64,000 nt of DNA, from assembly GCA_002839825.1 (NCBI GenBank), contig PGYU01000001.1:372001-436000 (forward strand). The letters are read 5' to 3'. Below are positions 7,279 through 15,689 of the stretch, one piece after another. The translations under genes and the position numbers were made by a program. Positions within the stretch are counted from its first letter, which is position 1. The number at the start of each line of letters is the position of its first letter. Source of the stretch: Ignavibacteriae bacterium HGW-Ignavibacteriae-1. GTDB taxonomy: Bacteria > Bacteroidota > Ignavibacteria > Kapaibacteriales > UBA2268. Under the pieces are notes generated by a model, which saw only the letters and a program-made list of their open reading frames with translations, ran no database searches and had not been told where the DNA came from.

Positions 7279-8240
7279 TTTTTTGCTCCGAAAATTGTTG
7301 GTTGTGTGTATCTATTTATCAATGGCACCCAAGCGTTCATAAACAATATTGCATACATAACGCCTTCCGGAATACCGCCAAAAACTCTAATTATTACAAT
7401 GATAAGTGAAATTCCTAAACCGAATATCCACATTCCTTTGGCTGTAATAGGCGAGGATACCCAATCTGAAGCCATAAAGAAAGCTCCAAACAAGAAGCCG
7501 CCACCCACAAGGTGATAGAGCGGATTCATATACGCTTCGGGATTGATCAACCATATCAGAGTCCCGAAAATTAATATCCCAATTATCATCGAAACGGGGA
7601 CTCTCCAATTTACAATTCCCAGCGCAATCAAAAAGATTCCGCCAATAAGAATTGCAAGTGCAGAGGTTTCGCCCAACGAACCACCTGTATTTCCTAAGAA
7701 CATGGAACTCAAATCTGCGGCAACGCCATCAAATTTGAATCCGCCTAATGGAGTTGCAGAAGTAACTGCATCAACGTTGAAGTTTGTCTTAGTCCAAGTT
7801 GTCATCTGTACCGGGAACGCAGCTTGCAAAAAGGCACGACCGACAAGTGCAGGATTGAATATATTATAACCAATACCGCCAAAAATTTCTTTCCCGATAG
7901 CGATTGATACAAAGGCACCCAATCCTGTGAATACCAGACTGAAATTTGGAGGCAGGATTAATGCCAATAAAAGTCCGGTGAGTAAGGCACTTCCGTCGCT
8001 TAGGGTATTTGCTTGATTACGTATTCGTTTGATAGCATATTCAGTACCCATGGCAATACCAATACTGACCAAGAAAATCAGCAGTTGATATATTCCGAAA
8101 TAAACCACTGCCGATAAAACGCATGGCAGTAATGCTAAAATCACCATTTGCATAGCCCGCTCAGTTGATAACTTTGTATGAACATGAGGGGAGCTTGCAA
8201 GTTCCAATTTTGTGTTAATTATTTGTTTCAAATCAGTCAT
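7275..8240 (-). CDS. rnfD: Rnf complex membrane subunit RnfD
   Basis: RnfD/NqrB-type protein of 321 residues with about nine membrane helices. The flavin attachment motif is T160-S-A-T163 followed by PLGG, so T163 is the likely FMN site. The N-terminal segment SSPHVHTKLSTERAM is typical of RnfD. It lies 50 bp downstream of rnfC and overlaps rnfG by 4 bp. Confidence 0.96.
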   Translation of the reverse strand: MTDLKQIINTKLELASSPHVHTKLSTERAMQMVILALLPCVLSAVVYFGIYQLLIFLVSIGIAMGTEYAIKRIRNQANTLSDGSALLTGLLLALILPPNFSLVFTGLGAFVSIAIGKEIFGGIGYNIFNPALVGRAFLQAAFPVQMTTWTKTNFNVDAVTSATPLGGFKFDGVAADLSSMFLGNTGGSLGETSALAILIGGIFLIALGIVNWRVPVSMIIGILIFGTLIWLINPEAYMNPLYHLVGGGFLFGAFFMASDWVSSPITAKGMWIFGLGISLIIVIIRVFGGIPEGVMYAILFMNAWVPLINRYTQPTIFGAKK

Positions 8241-8290
8241 ATTGTTTACTTATTGTTGTTATCAAATTGTTCTCAAATTGTCTCAAAAAT

Positions 8291-9631
8291 CTAACTGACA
8301 TTTTGTTTGCTTCTTTGTATATTTATTACTCTTTGTTTACCTAATCTAATCCATTGAACTAAAGGAATATTTGCCGGACAATTGTATGAACAAGTTCCAC
8401 ATTCCATACAAACGGTTACGCCTAATGCTTCGGCTTCGTCCCATTTTCCTGCTTTAGAGAATTTTGCTAAATCCTTGGGAATTAAATTCAAAGCACAAAC
8501 ATCTACACAAGCGCCGCAACGTAAGCAATTAGTTTCCTGACTGTGCTTCATTTCCGGTTCGGTGAGTACAAGTAATCCGGAAGTTGCTTTTTGAATCGGA
8601 GCACTCATATCGTATTGAGCAACACCCATCATTGGTCCACCCACAATCACTTTGCGAGCATCTTCATTTGTGCCGCCGCAATAATCCAGCACTTGTTGAA
8701 CTGTAGTTCCTACTCGAACGATTAAATTCTTGGGAGTTTTGATGCCAAATCCTGACACAGTAAGCGCAGCTGTAATTTGGGGTTCGCCTTTAACCACAGC
8801 ATCAAACACTGATATAGCAGTACGAATATTTTGAATCACAACGCCAACGTCTAATGGCAATTTACCGGGAGGTACTTCCTTATTGACTGCTACTTTAATA
8901 AGCATTTTCTCGGCACCTTGGGGATATTTCGTTTTGAGGACTTCAACCTTGATTTCCGAATTTTGGCTTGTAGCCTCTTTCAGCATTTTGATTGCTTCCG
9001 GTTTATTGTCTTCAATCCCAATGATGCCTCTTTTGACACCCAAAGCTCTCATAATCAATTTGATACCAACGATTAAATCTTGGGTTCTTTCCACCATGTA
9101 TCTATAATCGCGAGTCAAATAAGGTTCACATTCAGCACCATTGATGATGATACATTCTATGTTCTTATCTTTTGGTGGCATCAATTTGACATAAGTCGGG
9201 AAGGCTGCACCACCTTGTCCTACAATACCTGCTTCTTTCACTCTTTCGATAATCATTTCCGGAGAGATTGAATCAGCATCCAAAGGCTCCATGAATACAA
9301 CTTCATCTTCACCTTCTGCAACGATTGTTACGGCTTCTTGGGGTCTGCCGCCTACACTTGCTGTTTTGCCGATGTCTTTGATTTTACCGGTTATAGGGCT
9401 ATGGATAATTGAGGAAATAAAACCATCCGGCTCTGCAATAACTTGCCCGGATTTTACTAAATCTCGTTTTTTGACTAAAACTTTCGAGGGTTTGCCAATA
9501 TGTTGAGACAAAGGCAATACCACTTCCGCTGGATAGGGCATTAGTTCAAATGCCGAATTTTCAGTGAGGTCTTTATGTTCATCAGGATGAACACCGCCTT
9601 TGAACGATTTATTGATTGAAAAAAAACTCAT
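8291..9631 (-). CDS. rnfC: Rnf complex NADH-site subunit RnfC
   Basis: RnfC is the peripheral subunit expected to hold FMN and NAD(H) and two 4Fe-4S clusters. A glycine-rich GQGGAAFPT segment, akin to the NuoF nucleotide site, lies at about 135-145. Two ferredoxin-type motifs follow, CLRCGACVDVC near 367 and CMECGTCSYNC near 407. The 446 residues match the family without long C-terminal repeats. It is the first gene of the operon rnfC-D-G-E-A-apbE-rnfB-rseC. A weak promoter-like pair (CAAA at 9789-9792, CAAATATT at 9764-9771, minus strand) lies about 130 bp upstream. Confidence 0.96.
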   Translation of the reverse strand: MSFFSINKSFKGGVHPDEHKDLTENSAFELMPYPAEVVLPLSQHIGKPSKVLVKKRDLVKSGQVIAEPDGFISSIIHSPITGKIKDIGKTASVGGRPQEAVTIVAEGEDEVVFMEPLDADSISPEMIIERVKEAGIVGQGGAAFPTYVKLMPPKDKNIECIIINGAECEPYLTRDYRYMVERTQDLIVGIKLIMRALGVKRGIIGIEDNKPEAIKMLKEATSQNSEIKVEVLKTKYPQGAEKMLIKVAVNKEVPPGKLPLDVGVVIQNIRTAISVFDAVVKGEPQITAALTVSGFGIKTPKNLIVRVGTTVQQVLDYCGGTNEDARKVIVGGPMMGVAQYDMSAPIQKATSGLLVLTEPEMKHSQETNCLRCGACVDVCALNLIPKDLAKFSKAGKWDEAEALGVTVCMECGTCSYNCPANIPLVQWIRLGKQRVINIQRSKQNVS

Positions 9632-9940
9632 GTTCCCTGCCGATATATTTTATAAAAACTTTTTCTTAATGAACGCTTTATGTACATGCAATTTAAGACC
9701 TTTTTGGCATATTTTAATACCATTTTGGTGACTTTGTAGCCATAATGTATTCGACTAGACTAACAAATATTTTTAGTAACTGCAGATGCAAAAAACCAAA
9801 TTACGATATTTTGATATAATATGCAAAAATCAATAAACTTTATCGCAAAAAAGCTGAAATGAAACTTTATAAATACTTTTTGCGTATTAACGATAAGTTA
9901 AAAAATGATTTAAAGTAAAATGAATTGAAAGGTAATTGAA
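9632..9940. other. Divergent intergenic region between rnfC and pspC-like gene
   Basis: This is 309 bp of very AT-rich DNA with no credible gene. It should hold promoters for both directions. The only minus-strand candidate seen is TTTG (9792-9789), 17 bp, AATATTTG (9771-9764), with one mismatch in the -7 box. On the plus strand no clean TTTG/TAnnTTTG pair was found. A small palindrome, accattttggt, lies at 9719-9729. Confidence 0.5.
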
Positions 9941-10390
9941 ATGGGAAGAAAGCTATATAAGTCAAGAAGAAGTAAAATGATTGGAGGAGTTGCGGGTGGA
10001 CTTGGAGATTATTTTGATATAGACCCCGTGATAATTAGAGTTTTGTTTATTATGACTGCTTTTGCTTGGGGCGTCAGTGTGATTGCGTATATTCTTTTAT
10101 GGATAGTGTTGCCCGAAAACCCGGACGAGGTAGAAAATTTTTATGATTTTGTTAATGACCCTAATAAGGATATGAATATGGACAATTATGCTGATTTTGA
10201 TGACAGTAAACAAAAGAAAGACCGTAGAGTTATTGCCGGAGCATTCTTAATCATTATAGGTGCAGTGATTTTGCTTGACAAAGTGACTGATTGGCTGACA
10301 TTTGGCTATATTTGGCCTCTTGTTCTTGTTGCTGTCGGCGGATACCTTATTTACAAATCCGTTAGTAAAAATAATTCGGAGGTTTCGTAA
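9941..10390 (+). CDS. PspC-domain membrane protein
   Basis: The first 60 residues are a PspC domain: KLYKSRRSKMIGGVAGGLG followed by a membrane helix ending LLWIVLPENP. A charged linker follows (about 65-92, rich in Asp and Lys), then two more helices (about 95-112 and 117-134). PspC domains are linked to envelope stress and to membrane-associated repression. Its stop overlaps the start of the next gene by 1 bp (taatg), and that gene carries a toastrack-type domain, a pairing common in envelope-stress systems. The direct partner is not visible. Confidence 0.85.
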   Translation: MGRKLYKSRRSKMIGGVAGGLGDYFDIDPVIIRVLFIMTAFAWGVSVIAYILLWIVLPENPDEVENFYDFVNDPNKDMNMDNYADFDDSKQKKDRRVIAGAFLIIIGAVILLDKVTDWLTFGYIWPLVLVAVGGYLIYKSVSKNNSEVS

Positions 10391-11295
10391 TGAAAGCCGG
10401 TACTATTTTCGGAGGTTCATTCCTCATTTTTCTGGGTGTATTCATACTTCTGATCAATTTCGGTGTCGAACTGCCGGCATTCCAAGGCATAATCAAGTAT
10501 TGGCCCGTTTTGCTGATTATTTGGGGTATTGCTTTGCTTAAAATTCACAATGTAGCCAAAATTATTTTAGCAGCATTGTCGGGGATTTTACTCGCTTTGA
10601 TACTAACTTCATTGTATCTTTCTATTGTTGATGGCTTTGGCAATATCAATATTGACAAAAAGTTCGAATTCAAGAATAAATCAGAAGTATTCAGCAATAG
10701 TTACGAAGACCCGATTGATGAAACCATCAAATATGCCGAACTCGATTTTTCGGGTGGTATTGGCAAGTTCAGCTTTGACGTTTCAGATGAATTTGGATTT
10801 GTCGTTCAATCAAAATCGCCGAGTATCGAAATCACCAAATCAATCAAGGACTCAACTGTTAGATATGCTTTTAGTGGAACTGACGGAGATTTTGGCGAAT
10901 CATCACGCTCGATTAACATACTTTTGGGCAAAGCCTATCAATGGGATATAGAATTAAGTACAGGAGCTTCGGAATCAGACATTAACGTCAAAGAGCTACT
11001 CCTTCGCAATTTGAAAATTGATGCCGGAGCTTCTGACTTTAAAATCAATGTTGGTGATTTGACTGACAGCAATATTGAGATTAGCTCAGGTGCTGCAAAT
11101 TTCAAAATCATTCTGCCGCAAAATGCAGGATGTAGGATAAAAACGAAAACATCACTATCATCAACAAATTTCAAAGATTTCATAAGCTCCGAACCCGGAG
11201 TTTTTTATTCTAAGGATTATGATGATTGGGAACGGAAAATCAATATCGAATTGGATGGCGCTTTGTCGAATTTTGAAGTTTCCAAAAAAAAGTAG
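10390..11295 (+). CDS. LiaF-like / toastrack (DUF4097-type) envelope protein
   Basis: Three or four short membrane helices (about 5-85, with LIFLGVFILLINFG and WPVLLIIWGIALL) resemble the LiaF-TM/DUF5668 module. The remaining 200 residues form repeated short beta strands with the Gly-Ala-Ser turns of toastrack or DUF4097 domains (LSTGASESDINV, IDAGASDFKINV, ISSGAANFKI). In LiaF-type systems this sensor part faces away from the cytoplasm and modulates a two-component system, but no kinase or regulator is adjacent here. It is probably translationally coupled to the PspC gene. Function is inferred from architecture only. Confidence 0.75.
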   Translation: MKAGTIFGGSFLIFLGVFILLINFGVELPAFQGIIKYWPVLLIIWGIALLKIHNVAKIILAALSGILLALILTSLYLSIVDGFGNINIDKKFEFKNKSEVFSNSYEDPIDETIKYAELDFSGGIGKFSFDVSDEFGFVVQSKSPSIEITKSIKDSTVRYAFSGTDGDFGESSRSINILLGKAYQWDIELSTGASESDINVKELLLRNLKIDAGASDFKINVGDLTDSNIEISSGAANFKIILPQNAGCRIKTKTSLSSTNFKDFISSEPGVFYSKDYDDWERKINIELDGALSNFEVSKKK

Positions 11296-11298
11296 AAT

Positions 11299-11892
11299 CT
11301 AAAAATATAGTTTCTTCGATTTTACATATTCAAAAACTGCAGGATGCAACATATATCGAAACGCCTCACCTGACTTAGCAGCTTCCCTTATCCGACTTGA
11401 TGATATTTCAATATTTGGAGAATTCAGGAAATTCAAACGCACAGTTGCCCCCAATGAGGGCTTTTTTTCGTTTATTGGGGAATCTGATTTTCTACATGCA
11501 ACACAAAATGTCACCAATTTTGCCAATTTTTCAAATTCATACCATTGGTGCAAATCGGGCAAATTGTCAAATCCTATTAGCAGTGTCAATTCAGATTCCG
11601 TGTATCGAGATTTGATATGTTTGACAGTATTATATGTATATGAAACACATTTTGATTCAATCTCAAAATCGTCAAATTCAAATCTTTCATCGTTATCAGT
11701 TATCAATTTTACCATCGCCAATCTGTCTTCGTCAGCGATTTGTTTGGTTTGATCTTTCTTGAAAGGGGAGATGTAAGTGGGAACGAAAATTACTTTGTCC
11801 AAATTTTGCTGAACAAAAAAATATTCGGCAATAATCAAATGTCCGATATGAATCGGATTGAAACTACCGCCGAATATTCCAATTTTTTTCAA
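11299..11892 (-). CDS. nadD: Nicotinate-nucleotide adenylyltransferase NadD
   Basis: NadD joins nicotinate mononucleotide with ATP to give deamido-NAD in NAD synthesis. The nucleotidyltransferase signatures are both present: GGSFNPIHIGH at residues 8-18 and ISSSRIRE near 170. The 197-residue length is normal. It follows nuoF by 8 bp on the same strand, and its stop faces the toastrack gene stop only 3 bp away. Confidence 0.95.
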   Translation of the reverse strand: MKKIGIFGGSFNPIHIGHLIIAEYFFVQQNLDKVIFVPTYISPFKKDQTKQIADEDRLAMVKLITDNDERFEFDDFEIESKCVSYTYNTVKHIKSRYTESELTLLIGFDNLPDLHQWYEFEKLAKLVTFCVACRKSDSPINEKKPSLGATVRLNFLNSPNIEISSSRIREAAKSGEAFRYMLHPAVFEYVKSKKLYF

Positions 11893-11900
11893 TAAAATGC

Positions 11901-13232
11901 TTAAACTTTAAAGACCAAATCTTTGTGTGATAGACGTTTGCCATGTACAACATTAGGTGCAACAAAAACGCGAGTATCTTTGACTTTTGCCTCGAATTCT
12001 TCTCTGAATTTTTGTATAAAGCCTCTGACGGGCCACGCTGCAGCATCGCCAAGAGCACAAATTGTATTGCCCTCGATGTTGTCGCAAATGGAAAGCAGCA
12101 AATCAACATCTTTTTGCGAACCCTCACCTGCAACCAAACGTTTTAGGATTTTATCCATCCATCCGGTTCCTTCTCTGCAAGGAGTGCACTGACCACAAGA
12201 TTCGTGATGGTAGAAATGTGCAATTCTAAGTGTTACTGCGACGATGTCGGTATCTTCGTCCATCACCATGACGCCGGCGGTGCCGATGTGAGTACCATAT
12301 TTTTTGAGTGATTCTTCGTCCATCAAAACATCTTCAATTTCATCTCCGCGCAAAGGTGGCATTGATGAGCCTCCGGGAATAACCGCTTTAATTTTCTTGT
12401 TACCGGGAACGCCACCGCAAATATCATATATAAGCGTCTTTAGTGGAATGCCTGTGGGTAATTCGTAAACACCGGGTTTATTGACGTGACCGCTAACACC
12501 GAAGAGGATTGTTCCGGGATGTCCGGGCGCACCAATCTTAGCATATTCTACGCCACCCATATTCATAATAGGAGGTATAGTAGCGATAGTTTCAACATTA
12601 TTGACAGTTGTTGGCATTTGCCACAAACCGACTTGTGCAGGGAAAGGAGGTTTGAATCTCGGGTAGCCTCTATCACCTTCGAGCGAATTCATCAGTGAGG
12701 TTTCTTCGCCACAAATATAAGCACCTGCACCTTTGTGAACGTAAATATCCATGCTGAAATTTGTGCCGAAAGTAGATTTCATTTTTTCGCCGACATAGCC
12801 ATTTGCATAAGCCTCATCTACTGCGTCTTGGAATAATTTCACCCATTTGTGATATTCGCCGCGAATATAAACATAAGCAGCTTTCAAATTCATAGAATAT
12901 CCTGCTATTAGGATGCCTTCTATCAATTGATGCGGGTTATGTTCGAAAATTTGCCTGTCTTTGAACGAGCCCGGTTCGGATTCGTCACCATTGACAGCTA
13001 AATATTTGGGCTTGTCGGTAGATTTGGGCATGAAACTCCATTTCAAGCCTGTTGGGAAGCAAGCTCCGCCACGTCCTCGTAATTTAGAAGCCTTGACTTC
13101 GTTGATTACCTCATCTGGTGTCATTTTCAAGGACTTTGCAGCCGCTTGATAGCCGTTATGAGCTTTGTAAACTTCAATTTTGTGCAAATCCGGAATGTCC
13201 GGTAATACTATTCGTGGATATTCAGTCATCAT
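11901..13232 (-). CDS. nuoF: NADH-quinone oxidoreductase subunit F (NuoF-type)
   Basis: This is the NADH/FMN/4Fe-4S subunit of complex I. Visible parts are the FMN and NADH glycine-rich segment GRGGACFPTGLKW (53-65), the GAGAYICGEETSLM segment near 180, and the cluster motif SCGQCTPCREG near 345 with its fourth Cys in NTICALGD near 395. At 443 residues it is a plain NuoF without the extra N- or C-terminal Fe-S domains of bifurcating hydrogenase HydB subunits. No nuoE, nuoG or membrane nuo genes lie in this window; the only partner is nadD. It could therefore also serve a different NADH-linked complex. Confidence 0.88.
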   Translation of the reverse strand: MMTEYPRIVLPDIPDLHKIEVYKAHNGYQAAAKSLKMTPDEVINEVKASKLRGRGGACFPTGLKWSFMPKSTDKPKYLAVNGDESEPGSFKDRQIFEHNPHQLIEGILIAGYSMNLKAAYVYIRGEYHKWVKLFQDAVDEAYANGYVGEKMKSTFGTNFSMDIYVHKGAGAYICGEETSLMNSLEGDRGYPRFKPPFPAQVGLWQMPTTVNNVETIATIPPIMNMGGVEYAKIGAPGHPGTILFGVSGHVNKPGVYELPTGIPLKTLIYDICGGVPGNKKIKAVIPGGSSMPPLRGDEIEDVLMDEESLKKYGTHIGTAGVMVMDEDTDIVAVTLRIAHFYHHESCGQCTPCREGTGWMDKILKRLVAGEGSQKDVDLLLSICDNIEGNTICALGDAAAWPVRGFIQKFREEFEAKVKDTRVFVAPNVVHGKRLSHKDLVFKV

Positions 13233-13273
13233 ATTTTTAATCTAACTCATTCGTTTTTGAATTCTAAACGTTA

Positions 13274-13281
13274 CAAATATA
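13274..13281 (-). promoter_or_regulatory. Possible -7 element for nuoF-nadD
   Basis: On the minus strand it reads TATATTTG, a full match to TAnnTTTG, 41 bp before the nuoF ATG. No matching TTTG lies 17-23 bp further upstream, so only half of the promoter is recognisable. Confidence 0.4.
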
Positions 13282-13387
13282 AATGATTCATCATTAATAT
13301 AATAATCTTGTTTGAAATTTGTATAAATTTGCACTATCATTTTAAATACCGTACTTTTGAACTTTGATATAATCAACATTGGAAATT

Positions 13388-13984
13388 ATGAATTTGACTG
13401 ATATTTTTGGTTCTTTTACGACAGTTTGGGTAATCATACCCTTGCTAATTTTATTGGCACGCATTCTTGATGTCAGTATTGGTACAGTTAGGATAATATT
13501 AATAGGGAAAGGATATACAAAAATTGCTCCGGCGCTTGGATTCATTGAGTCATTCGTATGGATAATTGCAGTTAGCCAAATCATGCAGAACCTGAATAAT
13601 ATTTACTACTATGTAGCATATGCAGGTGGATTTGCACTTGGTACATATCTTGGAATGATTATAGAAGAAAAGCTTTCTCTTGGCTATGTAATCATTCGGG
13701 TTATTACTCATAAAGACGCAACGCAACTCGTTGCAAGTTTCAGAGAAAAAAATTATCCCTTAACTATTCTAGATGCTGAAGGGATTAATGGTAAAGTGAG
13801 CGTATTATTTCTTGTAATTCAACGCAATCTCACGGAAAGCATCATTAATTTTATTAAAGAATACAATCCGAATGCATTCTATTCAATCGAAGATGTTCGA
13901 TTTGTGAGCGGTGGAGTAATGCCACATCTTGCAGACCCTTCGATTCGCAAAAACCGATGGCATCTGTTTTCAAAAAGAAAATGA
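13388..13984 (+). CDS. UPF0316 family membrane protein (DUF5698 + DUF2179)
   Basis: Three membrane helices make up the first 100 residues, with the segment LARILDVSIGTVRIILIGKGY typical of the DUF5698 part. A soluble DUF2179-type domain follows (about 105-180). Its biochemical role is not established; DUF2179 domains are found in membrane proteins thought to sense small ligands. The ATG at 13388 was chosen over an in-frame TTG at 13379 because nothing upstream favours the TTG. Its stop abuts the stop of the convergent FAD dehydrogenase gene without a gap. Confidence 0.8.
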   Translation: MNLTDIFGSFTTVWVIIPLLILLARILDVSIGTVRIILIGKGYTKIAPALGFIESFVWIIAVSQIMQNLNNIYYYVAYAGGFALGTYLGMIIEEKLSLGYVIIRVITHKDATQLVASFREKNYPLTILDAEGINGKVSVLFLVIQRNLTESIINFIKEYNPNAFYSIEDVRFVSGGVMPHLADPSIRKNRWHLFSKRK

Positions 13985-15523
13985 TTACAATAAGCTATTG
14001 TGTATGATATCCATTGCACATTTAATACCGTCAGCGCCCGAACTTACTATACCGCCGGACAATCCTGAGCCTTCACCGGCAACGTATAAGTTATCAAATC
14101 CGGCGCATCTCATTTCGTCACGTACAAGTTGAATTGGCGAAGATGTGCGACTTTCAAGTCCCATCAAAACGCCTTCTTCAAAACCATATATTTTGCGTGT
14201 GAAATCTTTGAGTGCATACATCATTGATGTTGTAACTTCCTTAGGGAATAAATCTCGGAATTCTGCTGTAACTAATGGAAATGGATAGCTTGATGGTCCG
14301 AAAGATGGCGTCGTACTGAAACGTAAAAAGTCTTGGACTTTAACAGCAGGTGCATTGTAACTATTTGAAAAATCGTAGAATTTTCTTTCTAAATTTAGTA
14401 CCCATTCCAATGCTTCTTCCGGCACTAATTCTCTGCCCAATAGGGTTTGGAGGTCTATTCCGGCAACAATAGCAGAGTTGGCAAAAGGATAATTACGTTT
14501 GTAGTTACTCATTCCGTTTACTATATTCAATCCGCGTTCCGGTGGGGCAGGAACAACCATACCGCCGGGACACATACAGAATGAATATACTGTCATCGCA
14601 TCGTTAAAATTGTATGTCAATGCATAATCTGCAGCTTTGACACCCGGCAATTCGGAAACTTTCCATTTTGCTTGGTTGATTAGTTCTTGCGGATGCTCTA
14701 CACGAGTACCGATTGCAAAATTCTTTAAATTAAATTTTACGCCTTTGGATAGCAATAGGCGATAGGTTTCGTATGATGAATGACCTACTGCAAAAACAAA
14801 ATGGTCACCTTTGATTTTGCCCTGTTCAGTTTCAATGCTCTTGACTGTTGTACCTTTGACAGTGAAATTAGTCATTTTGTTGTTGAAAATGATTTTTCCA
14901 CCGCGGTCAATGAAGTCTTCTCGTAAAGTACGAACAATTTTTGTAAGCAAATTGCTGCCAACGTGCGGCTTTGCCAAGTATTTTATTTCCTCGGGTGCAC
15001 CGGCTTGGACATAACTATCAAAAATAAATTTCTTTTCGCGCAAAATAGATTTTGTTCGAGAAGTGAGCTTACCATCCGAAAAAGTACCTGCACCGCCTTC
15101 TCCGAAAGCGTAATTACTACGTTCGTTCAATTCGCCCGTTTTCTCGAAGTGCTTTACATCCTTTGTCCGAGTATAAACTTCGGGACCCTGTTCAATCATC
15201 GTAACCATATATCCGGCTTGAATGAGCACAAAGGCTGCAAAAAATCCGGCTGGACCGTTACCGACGACTACAACGTGCTCGTTGCGTTTACGGAAAGGAA
15301 TTAGCAAATTATCAATTTCAGGTTCCAAATCATTTTGGATTTCGATTGATTGTACACCAACGCGCACAACCCAATGAATGTCCTTAACGTTTCGCCCGTC
15401 AAGACTTTGCTTTTCGATACTATAAGTGAATTCACTTATTCGTAGGATTTTCCTGATTACGTCGTCTAATTCCTCGACTGTGTAATCAGTTCTCATTTTT
15501 AGTTCTAGTACTTTGTATCCCAT
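13985..15523 (-). CDS. FAD-dependent dehydrogenase, COG2509 type
   Basis: The flavoprotein has an N-terminal domain of about 90 residues (NHVVV preceded by a small alpha-beta part) and then the dinucleotide motif VVVVGNGPAGFFAAFVL. Conserved segments of the family follow: AFGEGGAGTFSDGKLTSR, FAIGTRVEHPQE, CMCPGGMVVPA, and at the end YVAGEGSGLSGGIVSSGADG, which contacts FAD. At 512 residues it matches the uncharacterised NAD(FAD)-utilising dehydrogenase family. The substrate is unknown. It has its own promoter (15597-15628), back to back with the promoter of the polysaccharide export gene. Confidence 0.88.
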   Translation of the reverse strand: MGYKVLELKMRTDYTVEELDDVIRKILRISEFTYSIEKQSLDGRNVKDIHWVVRVGVQSIEIQNDLEPEIDNLLIPFRKRNEHVVVVGNGPAGFFAAFVLIQAGYMVTMIEQGPEVYTRTKDVKHFEKTGELNERSNYAFGEGGAGTFSDGKLTSRTKSILREKKFIFDSYVQAGAPEEIKYLAKPHVGSNLLTKIVRTLREDFIDRGGKIIFNNKMTNFTVKGTTVKSIETEQGKIKGDHFVFAVGHSSYETYRLLLSKGVKFNLKNFAIGTRVEHPQELINQAKWKVSELPGVKAADYALTYNFNDAMTVYSFCMCPGGMVVPAPPERGLNIVNGMSNYKRNYPFANSAIVAGIDLQTLLGRELVPEEALEWVLNLERKFYDFSNSYNAPAVKVQDFLRFSTTPSFGPSSYPFPLVTAEFRDLFPKEVTTSMMYALKDFTRKIYGFEEGVLMGLESRTSSPIQLVRDEMRCAGFDNLYVAGEGSGLSGGIVSSGADGIKCAMDIIHNSLL

Positions 15524-15596
15524 AATTCGAAGATTAATTTTTATTTAATGAATTCTAAAATTTAAATTTACGAATATTTTTTAAGATATGCAACCA

Positions 15597-15628
15597 CAAA
15601 AATAAAAGTAATAAAATTCTTATGCAAA
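15597..15628 (-). promoter_or_regulatory. Bacteroidota-type promoter for the FAD dehydrogenase gene
   Basis: Minus strand: TTTG (15628-15625), 20 bp, TATTTTTG (15604-15597), 73 bp before the ATG at 15523. Both boxes match the -33/-7 consensus exactly. Confidence 0.65.
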
Positions 15629-15633
15629 TTAAC

Positions 15634-15664
15634 TTTGTCAGGTTCGTATTTTTTTCTATATTTG
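15634..15664 (+). promoter_or_regulatory. Bacteroidota-type promoter for the polysaccharide export operon
   Basis: TTTG (15634-15637), 19 bp, TATATTTG (15657-15664), 25 bp before the ATG at 15690. Its -33 box is only 5 bp from the -33 box of the divergent promoter, so the two polymerase sites probably exclude each other. Confidence 0.7.
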
Positions 15665-15689
15665 TTTTTTTTTTAATGAAAAACTTAGA

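Noticed and set aside
9764-9792. Promoter for rnfC
   Set aside because: One box has a mismatch and the distance to the start is 130 bp; kept only as a remark under the intergenic entry.
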